Made by a program: the position numbers and the translations under genes
Notes under the pieces: generated by a model
The model's input: the letters and a program-made list of their open reading frames with translations, nothing else
What the model was told of the DNA's origin: nothing
Database searches by the model: none
Assembly: GCA_948144175.1 (NCBI GenBank)
Contig: CANXME010002107.1
Coordinates: 434,001-498,000 of the forward strand
Reading direction: 5' to 3'
Length of the DNA stretch: 64,000 bases
Origin: Closterium sp. NIES-65
Taxonomy: Eukaryota > Streptophyta > Zygnematophyceae > Desmidiales > Closteriaceae
In this document: piece by piece, positions 10,801 through 22,598 of the stretch
Numbering within the stretch: position 1 is the stretch's first letter
Layout: the number at the start of each line of letters is the position of its first letter

Positions 10801-12743
10801 CTACCTAACAGCAGCATACATGCCAAATTCCACTGTATTGAACTCCATGGGTACCCCCACTGCTCTCACCACATTCCTGCAAGGGACAGAGAGGTGGGCC
10901 ACATGTGGGGTGAAATATCAGGCATTTGTGTGGCAGGCCATAGGCCGTGATTGGGGCTCACTGGCGAGAACTGTAGATGATGATGAGGGTAGCGAGAAAG
11001 GATGTACTGTGCTGGTGCATGGACATTGTGGAAGGGCAAGATGTGGGCAATGACTCACTGGCAGGGGCTGTAGATGTTGATCTGGGTGGCGAAAAGATGT
11101 ACTGTAGAAGTGCCTGGACACTGTGCATGGGCGTCATGTCAGCAATGACTCACTGGCGGGGGCCGTAGATGTTGATCTGCCTGATGTGTGTGTCACGGCC
11201 GTTCTGGTGGTTGGATATCACCGCCAGCTGCAGGTAGAAGGCTCGCAGGTACTCCCTGGGGTGGCACAGATGGGCACGGGAGGGGTGCATGCATGACGGC
11301 AATAAGAAGCAAGGTTGGCGATTGTGGTTCAAAAAGGGACAGGGACAGGCATAAAGCACTTGCTGTTGAGATCCCTCCAAATCAACTAAGCTGTCATTCA
11401 CGGGTCAGTCACAACGGGGTAACCAGCGAGCCTAACCATTCCCCTTACGGTGACTCACTTGTCATCACTGGGTCGCAGCGGTATGTGCACCCACCCAGAT
11501 GGCTCGTTCATCTCTACTAGCTTCACCTCCTGCCATTGTACAACGCATCACATGTGAGGCACAAGTGCCATTGGTGAGATGTGCACCACAAGTGAAGCAT
11601 CACTACGGGGTGCATCATAGCGAGCATGCCATCATGCGAATGCCATGATGATGTCACGGGAAGCATCGTTGTGAGCATGAACAGCATGTCCATTTGAGAT
11701 GCTACTGGGAACGCCATGAGCATTGCCATGCAGGCACCATCAGTAGCATTGCCCGCCCTGAGAAGTGCACCCACCTTGACGTCGTGGAAGGAGTTGCCAG
11801 CTCGAATGGACACCTTGTTAGGTGTGTAGCTCCCGTCCAGCGCACATGCAAAGCATAACTGCCATCTTTGCTCGGAGCACATGTGAGCATGACAACATGT
11901 CAGCAGCACTGCCTGCCAAACACCCACCCACCTTGACGTCGTGGAAGGAGTTGCCAGCTCGGATGGACACCTTGTTGGGCGTGTAGCTCTCGTCCAGCTT
12001 GAAATCCACGTGCAGTGACACGTGCTGGGGGGGGGAGGGGTGGTGGGGGGTTGAGGGTGGGTGTCAAGCCAGGCCACAGAGCAACAGTGCAACAGAGCAC
12101 AGCACACAATTATTGCAACCATGTTATTGCAAAACCTGGTCACTTACCTGCAACCGGACCTTTTTTTGAAACTGAATGTTCACCAAGTGTGGTTGTGATC
12201 CATCTGATCTGCACACACACGTGAAGAAATGTTGGCACTTAGCAAGACGTACCAGAAAAAAATAAAATGGGGTTTGCAGGGTCCACGTTGAAAAACCGAT
12301 TCAGTTGATTCTAAGCATCAGAATCCAATGCATATTACAATTCTTAACTGCCAGAACGTGTCCGTCTTGCCATCCCTCAGAAGCTCGACGCCATTGCCGG
12401 GTTTCGCGGAGCTCACACTCCACACCGCCAGGTGCCCGATCTCCCGCCGGTCCTCCCCTTCGTCCGGCAGACTCCCCACGCTGACGTCAGCCACCTCTGC
12501 TCTGCGCGGGAAACGCGAAATTGAGGGAACGAGAGGGAAATGCGTATGGGGAGAGATAATAATCACTGGTGGATTGTTCTGGCGATTAAATACAGTTGAA
12601 CGAAGCTATAGGTAGGGACAACTGAACGAAGCGTGCAGCTGCAGCTATAGGTAGGGACGAGCAGGACAGCTCAACGAAACGTGCAGCTGCAGCCATAAGG
12701 GAGGAGCAGGGCAGCAACCGAAGTGTTCACCTGCTACAGCCAT
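10801..12743 (-). CDS. APC10: Anaphase-promoting complex subunit 10 (Doc1), complete
   Basis: Exons: 12743-12731, 12496-12349, 12208-12148, 12024-11932, 11529-11459, 11255-11154, 10876-10801. All have GT-AG borders and matching phases, and give 187 aa, the usual APC10 length. The DOC/APC10 domain is unmistakable: [50 protein letters not shown] and [19 protein letters not shown]. The C-terminus ends in AAVR, like the family's usual C-terminal tail that docks on the APC3 TPR subunits. Role: a core subunit of the APC/C ubiquitin ligase that helps form the D-box receptor and gives processive ubiquitination. A stop in the exon 6 frame at 11152 would truncate the protein, but splicing at CCA|GTGAGT restores the conserved tail. 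Exon 1 is only 13 coding bases. The gene is divergent from the SARD4-like gene. Confidence 0.92.
10945..11086 (-). repeat. Two truncated copies of APC10 exon 6 end with donor
   Basis: The last ~45 bases of exon 6 with the donor CCAGTGAGTC (real: to 11154) recur at about 11086-11042 (ATCAACATCTACAGCCCCTG) and, more diverged, at about 10978-10948. Both lie in the following intron and keep CCAGTGAG. Confidence 0.75.
11770..11838 (-). repeat. Truncated copy of APC10 exon 4 end with donor
   Basis: The minus strand reads [20 protein letters not shown] followed by GTGGGT, repeating the last ~60 bases of exon 4 (12024-11932) in the next intron. The two differ at a handful of bases. Use of this donor instead of the real one would include intron sequence. 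Confidence 0.8.
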
Positions 12744-13482
12744 TCTCCGACTCCGGAGACGACGGCGATGGACGATGGGAGAACCAACGGCGAGACGCTG
12801 GGCGACGGCTCAAGTCAGGTCACCCGTCGCCACTGTCGCTTCAACGGGGGTGTAATGTAATGCGGATGCCTTGACGACAGTCAGGACTCAGGAGAGTGTA
12901 AGCTGGAACCGGACAGATTCTGTTCTCCGGAGAATCAACTATGCCGAGCCGAGGCGCGACGCGAATGGCGTGCGCCCGAGAATGAATATACTTACTGCTG
13001 AGAATGGAATTTGAGTTTCCTGCTGTTGATTTGTGTGTAGATTGGAGAAGTGAATGTTGTAAAGCGAACAAGATCATGAGTCGAGGCTTCAGTACCGAGC
13101 ATTTACCGCACTGTAACCATCTCCAACCGCGTCGAAAATACGACCTTGTCGAAAGTACAAATGCAGATAATTAATGAGATTCTTCTGGTCACGTTACAAT
13201 TTACTGAAGCAGACTCAAGCGGATTTCAATTCCACCAAGCAGCCCACATTTTTGACACTTCACACCACTGCATTTCCTCGCTGCTCTACAGCTCGTGCGC
13301 ACCTCATGTGCCGCACATAGCACAGATCCTGCGCGCACGCAATGCAGGAGGCGCTGCGATATCCGTTGCGCGTCGCGAATCGCGTATCCGTAGGCCGTGG
13401 CGTGGACGTGAGACTCGGTGGCCAGAGACGCTGCGCTGTGCGCTTTGCGCGAGCGCGATCGGCGGCGAGCGCAAGGGCCGCC
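12744..13482. other. Divergent intergenic region APC10 / SARD4-like
   Basis: Both genes start from this 739-base stretch. It holds a short direct repeat near 12600-12700 (GTGCAGCTGCAGC and CTATAGGTAGGGAC). No gene is apparent. Confidence 0.5.
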
Positions 13483-15448
13483 ATGAGGGTGTTCACCGCG
13501 GAGCAAGTCCACCGCGCGCTGCCGTACGACGGTGAGCGACGGGCGATCAACGATGGATGAGAGATGAGGGATGAAAGATGAGAGATGAGAGGTGGGGGGT
13601 TGGATGGAACCCGTGAGTGAGCGGTGTCTCAAGTCAGTGAGCGACGAACCGACATTCATTTTTCCACGCCTCGCTCTCCTCGTCTACTCTTCCCCCTATT
13701 GACTTCCCACACGCTGATTCAGCACGCCTCCACGCTTTCCCATCTTGCCCCGCCTATGCCCCCCTCTCCCCCCACTTCCTCCCCCCGGCCCCCCCGCCCC
13801 CAGCACTCATTGAGCATCTCCGCGAGGCCTTCCGCGCCTCCAGTAGCGGAGGTGGCATCGCCGCCCCGCCACGCCAGCACTACACCATTGGTCAGCGTGC
13901 TGCGGATGAGGATGGAGATGGTAATGACACAACGGATGCTAGGTCTGGGGCAGCAGGAGACCCGGAAGCGACGGGGGAAAGAGGAGGAGAAGGAGGGGAA
14001 GAAGGAGGAGAGATAGGAAGTGGAGGAAGGAACGCAGCAGAGGGGAGGAAGCAGGCAGGCGGAACGCTGTTGGTGATGCCCGCTTGGGACTCGAATTGTG
14101 GCACGGAAGGTGAGGGTCTTATTCCATTGGGGGCAGATGGAGGACAGGCGCAGGTGGAGTGGATGGGGTTCAGCCAGGAGTACTGTATGGCAACGGATGC
14201 TGCAGGAAAATGTGAAACCACAGCAAATGTGACGGCGGGGCGAATGCTGGATTACAGCCGTACAGCTGTGCTGGAATCCACAAAAGAGTTCCTTCAGTGC
14301 TGCATGGCAGAGTCACTTTTATTGTTGAGAGATCTCAAGTCACTTCTTTGCTCATGCAACTTACACTATGGCTCCCGTGCCTCTTCCCTTTCAGAGCCAT
14401 TCCTGGGTGTGAAGCTGGCGACAGTGTTCCCTGGCAACGCCAGTTACGGCCTGCCATCGGTGGCAGCGAGCTACCTGCTCTCCTCTGCTGCCACTGGCGC
14501 CCCCCTTGCCCTCATGGACGGCACGGCCATCACGCTCCGCCGCACCGCTGCCGCCTCTGCCCTCGCTGCTCACTACCTCGCACGGTAAATGAAACATCAC
14601 TGCTTCCGCCTTCCACCTCCCTTTCTTTCCCGCTTCCCCAACCCTCTCTCCCCGCCTTTTCTCAATCACCAATGCTCCCAATCTCCCCCTGTTTCCCCCA
14701 TATCTAGCTCCATCTGCAGCAGTTTTCACCGATGCATTCCCCCCCTGCTCCCCCTCCTCACTCTCCCAATTGCTAACCTCCCTGCAGCCAGGACTCAACG
14801 GTGCTTCTTATGGTGGGCATGGGCAACCTTGCTCCCCACCTCATCCTCGCCCACCTCTCAGCCACTCCCTCCCTCCGCTCCGTGCTCCTCTGGGGCCGCA
14901 CTCTCACCAAGGCCCAGCAGACAGCTGAGAATCTGGTCTCCTCCGACCCAAGGTTTCGTCTTATTGAGCCGGAGGGAGTTTCCTTGTCGGGCTTTTTGGA
15001 AGGGCAAGAAACAGGTGGGGTGTGTGTTACGGTTGTGGGTGATCTAGAGCGTGCGGTGCCATTGGCGGATATTATCTCCTGTGCCACGCTTGCAACAGAA
15101 CCGCTTGTGTGTGGACGGTGGTTGAAGCGTGGAGCCCATGTGGATTTGGTTGGCGGTTTTCGGCCGGATATGCGCGAAGCGGATGATGATGTGATGATTG
15201 CAGCTAGAGGGTCGATATTTGTGGATTCCAAGGATGGTGACGCCATCACAGGATCTGGGGACCTTATTGAGCCTATCTCTAGTGGTGCTATACTGGTGGA
15301 GGACATTGGAGGAGACCTCTTCGAGCTATGTTCTGGACGTGTGCACGGGAGGAGAGCTAATGAGAAAATTACTGTGTTCAAGTCGGTAGGATTGGCCCTA
15401 GAAGACCTTGTAGCTGCCAAGCTTGTGTGGAAGGATAGGGAATTGTAA
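13483..15448 (+). CDS. SARD4: Ornithine cyclodeaminase / mu-crystallin family ketimine reductase, SARD4-like
   Basis: Exons 13483-13531, 13804-14109, 14395-14584 and 14788-15448 join in phase to 401 aa. Start ATG gives MRVFTAEQVHRALPYD, the family's N-terminal block. Then come HLREAFRAS, RQHYTI, TLLVMPAWD, the substrate-side segment VKLATVFPGN and MDGTAITLRRTAA, and the Rossmann motif LLMVGMGNLAPHLI (GxGxxA) around residue 190. Later blocks ADIISCATLATEPLV and LVGGFRPDMREADDD also fit. From memory this matches plant SARD4, which reduces dehydropipecolate in pipecolic-acid synthesis for systemic immunity. In an alga the substrate is uncertain. A Glu/Gly-rich insertion of about 50 residues (13930-14040) is unusual for the family. 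No exon-edge copies were found in this gene. Confidence 0.85.
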
Positions 15449-15974
15449 GCAGTTCTTCCTGTTTATTCCAGAATGCTGGAAGTAATTAGGGTAAAATTGG
15501 CAACTGATCCTATAGAATGGGCCTACTTTACATATCAAGGATGGTTTCATAGTTAGCCCCCGAATCACTGTGATGATTTCAATTAGTTATTGTAATTAGA
15601 AAATGTACCGTCTACAGAACATCGCATAATTTGTCATGTATTTCTCGTGACGTTTTCAAATTCCCTTGAAATTGGCGCTCCACAATTAGTAATCCCAAGA
15701 TGATCAAGCGGCTCGAGAACTCCATTCTCGTCGAACCCAAGTGCAATCCCAAGGCCCAGCGCTGTCCCCGCCGGTGATTCCGCGACAGCCCCCAAGCGCC
15801 GCGCTTCGGCTTGTGATGGCCCACTGCCAGTCCCTGCCAAGTACAAATGTGAGAATGGTTGGAACCGATCAGTCAGTCGCTCTCGCAATCACCAAGTCCA
15901 GCTCTCATCTGCTCAGACGTTGCCTTTGCCTGCCAAGAATCTGTGCGTAGCACTACATTTTCGTACCAGCGACC
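15449..15974. other. Intergenic, no gene seen
   Basis: AT-richer than its surroundings, holding the 3' flank of the SARD4-like gene and the 5' flank of the small acidic gene. Both lie on the plus strand. No ORF is worth reporting. Confidence 0.5.
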
Positions 15975-16425
15975 ATGGCCGGCTCCAACAACGAAGTTAA
16001 CGATCAGGCTGTTTCACAGCAGGTCGAGGAGAAGCAGGTCGATGCTGTTGAATCTACTGAGAAGACTTCAGAGGTACTTCGATTTTCAGCACGACTTGAA
16101 AGCTATATTTGGTCTCACCCCGAGAATGATGTTAACAACGACTCTACTTCTGCAGGAAACAAAGAACTCGGTAAAGGAAAAATCGTCGACGGACGTCAAG
16201 CCCTCCGCAAACGCGGACCAGGACAAGGAGAAGAAGGATGACGAGACGACACCTGACAGTGACGTTGTTGAAGTCGAGGCTGAAAAGGACTCTGAAGTGG
16301 CTGCTTCTGCGGATGCGGTCCCTTCCACTACCGAAACGACTGCCACCATCTCGACCAAAAGGAAGGCTGAGGCGTCGGAGGACGAGACAGGCGCCAAGAA
16401 GGTCTGCCTAGAAGCTGAAGCTTAG
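15975..16425 (+). CDS. Small acidic hydrophilic protein, probably nuclear
   Basis: Two exons, 15975-16073 and 16156-16425, with GT-AG borders at codon boundaries, give 122 aa. The protein begins MAGSNNEVNDQAVSQQVEEK and is dominated by Glu, Asp, Lys, Ser and Thr. It has no hydrophobic segment, so it is likely disordered. Near the C-terminus KRKAEASEDETGAKK resembles a bipartite nuclear signal. Composition recalls prothymosin-like or acidic chromatin-associated proteins, but I do not recognise a family and give no function. It is convergent with MSH3, with 185 bases between the stops. Confidence 0.7.
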
Positions 16426-16610
16426 GTGGAACCATGTGAAGCGAAGATACCTACGAGATCCTTGAAAGGCTCAACAATTTCTGACATTTCTGACTTGTAA
16501 AATTAAACATATCATCCTTCCATGTGCGTTTGATTATTCAACTTGCTTACTTGTACCAATACTTACAGAATTATTAATAACCAGCGCCAACTCATAAAAG
16601 ACGAACGCAT

Positions 16611-19600
16611 CTAATACATGTCAGTACGAAAATGCTCTATCCTTCGAATAGACTCCAGGAGTTGACGAATCTGATCAAAGTGCAACCGCATGATGGACTC
16701 CTCCTGTGCAGTGTCCCTTGCTTGAACGTCCTGAACAAATAGTATACACCGCTTGACAGTGTTCAGCAACTCCTCTTCCCCTTGGAGACTGTTTTCATGG
16801 TGATCAACTCCAGTTTCTGGACAGGCTGCTTCATGAAGCTTTGGCTCTTTGGTGATTCCCTCATCTGGAGGAGGAACTGATTGGGAAGAAAAGTCTCCAC
16901 GGGCTCTCCTTAAGGAAGCAGCCTCGCTTTTCCTGCTCTTTCCGCGCTCCAGCACATCATGCTCTAGCTTTGCAGCCATGGCAGCTGCTCGTTGCACGAC
17001 GCTCTCAGGCACCTGCACACACATTACCAAGGCCATGAGAAGAGGTCGTGGAATAAAAGGACAATTACACAGCAGAAACCCATGTATGAACCTGCTTGCG
17101 CGTCAGCAATTATCACCTGAGCAAGGCGGGCTACATTCAGGCCAAAACTGCGACTGGCAACCCCACGGACGAGCTTGTACAAGAAGGTGACCTGCTGGTC
17201 CGGCTTCGCCTCTCTTTCCTCTTCTGAGCCAGATGCCACAGGATCTGACAATTGTTTTTGTCCGCTAGCAGAAATTGGTAATGCTGATGATGGAGGGGGA
17301 ACTGGTGGAGTGGAGGCGAGGAAGGACATGTGGAAGCTACCCATCGCTCCAGGAAGCTCCTTTTCCAGCTGAGCGATTTCGGGATAGTGTGTGACGAAGA
17401 GTGTGAGGCAGCGCACTTTGGATAAAAGGTACTGTGGATAGGGCAGAGGGGGAGAGTGGAGGGGCAGTGGGGGATTCAATGGATAACAGAGCGTGGCTTA
17501 GAAAAGCATCAGACAAGGCATGGAGGAGATTTCATAACGTGCCGAGAACACTTTGACAAGAACACTAGATAAGCTCACACACGGGATGGATGGGACGGGC
17601 TTACATGCAGGGTGGCATAAGCGATGGCAACCCCATCATGCGTACTGGTGCCGCGACCCAGCTCATCCACTATCACCAACGACCGACCCGTTGCCCGATG
17701 AAGGATCCCAGAAGCTTCCCCAAGCTCCTCCAAGAACGTGGACGTGCGGCGCACCAGGCTGTCATTGGCCGCTCCCATGCGCGTCAGAACCGAGTCCAAT
17801 ACGTGGAGGCGCGCTGAGTCAGCAGGCACGTAACACCCGATCTGAGCCATGATGCATATCAGCGCCACCTGGCGGATGTAACAGCTCTTGCCACCCATGT
17901 TGGGACCAGTGATGACATGACACCTTTCCCCATCCGACATCAGCATAGTGTCATTCGGCACAAACTCGCTCCCCATAGTCACATCCAGCACAGGGTGCCT
18001 CCCATTCGCTATAAGCACATTCTGGGGCCCATCTTCGGGAAAAAACTCCGGCCGAACATACCCCTTAGAAGCAGAAACAGCAGCAAGCGCACACAAACAG
18101 TCCAGCTCAGCAAATGCCTTAACAGCTTGCCTTAGCTCCACATGCCCCCCTCCCTCTGTCCTGAACCCTTCCAACAGCTCCTGCCAAGCCCTCCCTGCTG
18201 CCGCCGCCGCAGCTTCCTTTGCCAGCGCCAGCCTGTCCAATCCCGCGAGGACAGCTGGCGGGTGGTAACGTGTAACGCCTCCGGCCTTGCCGGCCTTGAC
18301 AGCGCTGTGCTTGAGCCAATCAGAGGGGACTCGGAGGGCTGAGGGGACTTCGATGAGGTGAGTGGCACCGGAAACGGAGAAGAAGGAGAGGGAGGGGAGA
18401 CGCAGTTGGGACCGGATGGCCGGGAGGAGCGAGTTGAGCTGCCCCTCTGCCTCACACACTGCTTCTCTGCATGTCCAGAGCTCTGGAAACTGCAGGGAAG
18501 GCTCCACTGCTTCTTCTCCTTTGTCATCCAGGACGCCTCGAACGTGGTGATTGCTGTCATATTGCTTACGCTCTTGCTGTTGCTGACTATGGTGGGATGG
18601 GGCCGCGCACACAATGAGGTTCACCTTGTCGCCACGGGCTGCAGCATCAGCGTTCACAGCACTCAACATGCGCCGGGCGTGGCGCACCACAGCTGGCGAC
18701 GCTGCTGCCCGCAGCAGTCTCTGCAGCAGGGCCGACTTCACCTTAGGAGTATCGTTGCTGCTGTCAGGGTCAGTATCAGCAGCAGTGCTGGCGGTGGTGC
18801 TGGCGGTGGTGGTATAAGGGGGGTCAGGGAGAAGGGAGCGCAGCTGCTGTGCTGCAGACGCCAGGGCTGAGAGCACTCGCACGAACTGAGGGGCATGTGC
18901 AGGGGGGACGATAAAGGGGGTGGGTGATGGAGAAGCCTTGTGCATAGCAGACACGGGAATTAGGGTGCTTTGCTTCCTGCTTCAATTCAAACTGCCTTGT
19001 TCTTTTAAACTTATGAACCCAGCACGCCTCACGCCCCGGCACGCCCCTCACACTCTCACCTCGTTGGGAGTGGCAGTCTTGTGCAGTATCCGCGTGACTC
19101 CCCTCTCAACATCCCCTACCCGAGCCAGTGATCCCAGCACTCCCCGCACCACCTCCCCCACTCCCCCCTCCCCCTCCCCACCCGCCCCTCTGCTCGCCGC
19201 CCCTACCGCTCCCCCTCCGCGCCCACTCCCAGGAAACGTACGAGACACGCCGGTCAAGGGGGAGGAGAGCGAGGGGGAGGATGATAGGAGCTCTGCGACG
19301 GCCTCTTGGCGGAGGGTGATGTGGGGGAGGTGCGTGAGGGGGTGGGTGACCCAGTGGCGCATGAGTCGTCCCCCTGCCGCTGTGAGCGTGTGGTTGAGCA
19401 GCCAGAGGAGGGATCCGCGTGTGCTGCCGTCTGCACTATTGTGCATGATCTGTGACGTCCAGGGCGAAAACGGGGAGGAGGGTGGGGAGGGGGGAAAGGA
19501 GTAGTCAATAGCGGGGCGCGCCTTGGTCCACGCGCGCGCCTTGGTCCACGCGCGCGCCTTGGTCCACGCGCACGCCTTGGTCCACGCGCGCGCTCTGGTT

Positions 19601-22425
19601 TACGCGTGCGCCTTGGTCCACGCGCACGCCTTGGTCCACGCGCACGCCTTGGTCCACGCGCACGCCTTGGTCCACGCGCACGCCTTTGTCCACGCACACG
19701 CCTTGGTCCACGCGCACGCCTTTGTCCATGCGCGCGCCTATGGTCCAGGTGGGTAAGTGTTTCTGAGAATATCTAAAAGGGGGCTTTAAGGGGCTTTAAG
19801 GCTCACCTCGAGCTGCTCGAGAGCATTGGAGGAGAGAGTCATCTGGTGGCCGGTGCAGAGAGGACGAAAGCCGCCGCCCAGAGCGAGCACGTGGTGGAGG
19901 TTGAACTCCCTCAGATAGTCCACAGCAGCAGCGAGCGCTCTGAGCAGCACTGGTGGCATGGAGAGCACCGCCTCCACTGCTGGGTCTACCTCTTGCAGCT
20001 GCTCATCCTGTTGACGCTCCCTCTCCTGCTGCTCCTCCCTCTCCTTCTTCCTCTCTCCATTCCCATCCTCATGCCCCTTGCCTGCGTCCTCAGTACAAGC
20101 AGCCCCGTTTGGCATCGTCGCAAAGAACTCTGCAAGAGCTGCACGCACCCCACACATGCTGCTGCCGCTGCCTCTGCTGCTGCTCCTGCCGCCACCGCCC
20201 CCAGCCTTCCCAGGGCCTCCCCCAACCACGGCAGCAGCAGTGATCCCATCACCCCCTGCCGTGGTGACTCTTGGTGCGGGGTCTCGGCACGCAAGGTATG
20301 AGAGGAGCTGATGGTGGGAGCGGGGAGGGTCAGGGTGGGGGGGGGGATGGCGGAGGGGATGGGGTTGACGGGGGACGAGGGAAACGGGGAGAGGGGAGGC
20401 GGTAGGGGGAAGAGGTGAAAGTCAAGGGGGGAGGGCAGGACGGAAACGGGGAAACACAGAAGGGGGAAGGGGGAGCGAACTCTTCTGAAGCACTGATAGC
20501 AGGGAGGGCAGAGAGAACTCACCTTGTGCATGGCTGGCGAGATGGTTCCAGTAAGGACAATCTCAGTGGGGGCGAAGTGAGCGAGGTGGGTCTCCAGCTC
20601 TCCCCGCAGCACGCCATCAGTGAAGCACCCCTGTGCCACGTCACCCGTTAAGTCGACTCAAAACACACCTCACCTTGTGAGTGGCTGGCGTAATGGTTCC
20701 AGTAAGAACGATCTCAGTGGGGGCGAAGTGAGCGAGGTGGGTCTCCAGCTCTCCCCGCAGCACACCATCAGTGAAGCACCCCTGTGCCACGTCCCCTGTT
20801 GACGTCTCCACCGCCACCAGCCCTATCCGCACATCGCCCTCCGAACCTGCTCTCGAGCCTGCTCCCGAGCCTGCTCCCATGCCTGCTGCCGAGCCTGTTT
20901 CCCAGCCTTGAGACGAGTCCAGATCCGTGGTTGATGGGGAGAAGCCGGGAGAGGAAGCAGCAGCAGCAGTGCTACCACCAGCATCTCCCTTCCCTCCTTC
21001 CCTCTTCCCCTTCCCTCCCTCCCCAACACTCTCCTCTGCTATACACACCAGGTAACTACTCAGCCGTCCCCCCATCCCCCCTCCCCCTCCCCCATTCCCG
21101 GCCCCTTCACCCACTCCCCCTTCCCCTCCCTCCCCTCCTTCCCCTCCCAGATCCTCCCCCGCTTCCAACGTTGCCCGCGTGTATAAAGCCGACAGATGCC
21201 GCCCGAACGGGCCGGCCTTGTTGCTCCCGTGGGCTTTAATGGCCGCCGTCTCGCTCTGCCGCACCACGCCCACCTTAAAGCCCGCCTCCACGAGCCGCCT
21301 CACGTGCACGTGCAGGCGGAACGTGGGGATCGACGCCGTCAGGAAAGCCCTGTCCACGTGGCAGTAGATGCCGAGAACCCGCGCCGCCACGTCAGCATCG
21401 GCCCCGAAAAACCGGAACTTGTAGCCGACCTCGACCAATAGCAAAACGTCCGGGTGGAGGCGTTTCAGCGCCACGACCTGCTCTTCTAACGGGGTGAGCT
21501 TTGTGCCTGGAAGGGGCAGGCTTATACCGGGGATGAAATCGCTACCCTCTTTGGTGGTGGTAGTGGGTGCGGGGTGTGGAGCGGAAGGATGAGAAACAAC
21601 TCTCTCGGAAGGATGGGAGTCAAGCCTTTTGAGAAAGCTGGCTCGAATTGCCGAGAGTGGGGCGGCAGAGGTGGCTGTGGGAGCAGCAGCAGCAGCAGCA
21701 GCATGGGCAGCAGGTGCTGCTACAAGGGTCTTGCCCCTTTCTCCTTCCGCCAATTCCGTTCTCCCCTTTTCAGTTACATCCTCCCATGTCCCTCCCCCTG
21801 CCCCTGCCCCCACCTCATCCTCCCCTTCAATTTCCCCCCTTCCCCTCTTTCTCCGCCTCTCTCCTTCCCCCCACTCGTCCTCCCCCATCGGTGCCCCCAT
21901 TTCTTCTTCTTCTCCCCCATCCCCCTCATCCGCCCCTCCATCCGCCACTAATCTCCGCGCTGCCCGCCTTCCCCCCGCCCGCTTACGCTTGAACACAACT
22001 CCTCCGCCTTCCCCCTCCGCTTCTAGCTCATCCCCCTTCCCCTCCGCCTTCCCCTCCGCCACACCTTCCTTTCCGCCCCCACTCCCCCCCGGTTCTTCCC
22101 CGCTTCCTGTTCTCCGCCACCCCCGATCCTCCCCACGAGGCCCCGCGGCTCCCCCATTCTCAGTTTCCGCTTCCGCCGATCCGATCTCCTTCACCAATCC
22201 GCTATTGACACCGCCACCACCACGGCTACTACCGAAACCGCCGCCGCCGGCGGCGGGGGAGGCGCGCGGCGGGCGGAGGAGGGAGGACGGAGTGGTGACG
22301 CGGACGGCGACTGGCGGCTGTGATGGGGACGGGGTGTGGGAGGGGGAGGTGGGAAGCGGGGTTGGTTGCGCTGGGGACGGCTTGCGCGCGAAGAAGCGAG
22401 AGATGGTTGCCTGCTGCCGCTTCAT
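16611..22425 (-). CDS. MSH3: DNA mismatch repair protein MSH3
   Basis: Exons 22425-20674, 20307-19807, 19449-19060, 18885-17605, 17431-17117 and 17012-16611 keep phase 0 throughout and give about 1,546 aa, against roughly 1,080 in Arabidopsis. The start [16 protein letters not shown] carries a PCNA-binding box (QxxI..FF). MutS-I domain: [31 protein letters not shown], then [20 protein letters not shown]. Core: EMTL-like [24 protein letters not shown]. ATPase: Walker [14 protein letters not shown] and Walker [14 protein letters not shown] near residues 1200-1300. The Walker A/B and MutS-I wording separate it from MSH6 and MSH2. With MSH2 it forms MutSbeta, which repairs insertion/deletion loops. 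The excess length is low-complexity Gly/Glu/Ala sequence, mainly residues 20-300. The intron after exon 1 holds a copy of that exon's end. Confidence 0.93.
19513..19743. repeat. 18-bp minisatellite in an MSH3 intron
   Basis: About 13 tandem units of CCTTGGTCCACGCGCACG with small variants (CGCGCG, TTTGTCC) fill most of the intron between MSH3 exons 2 and 3. As 18 is a multiple of 3, it gives long false ORFs on both strands. Confidence 0.9.
20521..20664 (-). repeat. Copy of MSH3 exon 1 end with donor, preceded by palindrome half
   Basis: On the minus strand, real exon 1 ends THK|GTGAGG at 20674. Ten bases on, TTTTGAGTCGACTTAA occurs, then a second copy of the last ~120 exon bases (from GTGGCACAGGGGTGCTTCAC to the AAG ending 20523), ending in its own donor GTGAGT. 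The copy codes for the same residues apart from a few substitutions (ISPAMHK for ITPATHK). The donors are 151 bases apart, so they are not frame-equivalent. Confidence 0.85.
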
Positions 22426-22510
22426 GGCTGTTGCTGTCCCGTCAAGCGAAGGTAATGGTATGATTTGTAATTGTATTTGCTCCAAATGTGACAAGATGTT
22501 CAAAATCCAT

Positions 22511-22582
22511 GGGTGCTTGGTCTAGTGGTATGATTCTCGCTTCGGGTGCGAGAGGTCCCGAGTTCGATTCTCGGAGCTCCCC
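22511..22582 (+). tRNA. tRNA-Pro (anticodon CGG)
   Basis: A 72-base cloverleaf: acceptor GGGTGCT pairing with AGCTCCC, D arm TGGTCTAGTGGTA, anticodon arm CTCGC TTCGGGT GCGAG (anticodon CGG), and T arm GTTCGATTC in a TCCCGA...TCGGAG context. There is no intron. The sequence closely follows plant tRNA-Pro as I remember it. The fourth acceptor pair is a T-T mismatch. A T-run (GTTTTTCT at 22591) follows as the pol III terminator. CCA is not encoded. It lies 85 bases upstream of the MSH3 start, on the opposite strand. Confidence 0.93.
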
Positions 22583-22590
22583 TAATAAAT

Positions 22591-22598
22591 GTTTTTCT
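22591..22598 (+). terminator. Pol III T-run terminator of tRNA-Pro
   Basis: Five Ts begin nine bases after the tRNA's 3' end, as expected for RNA polymerase III release. Confidence 0.75.
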
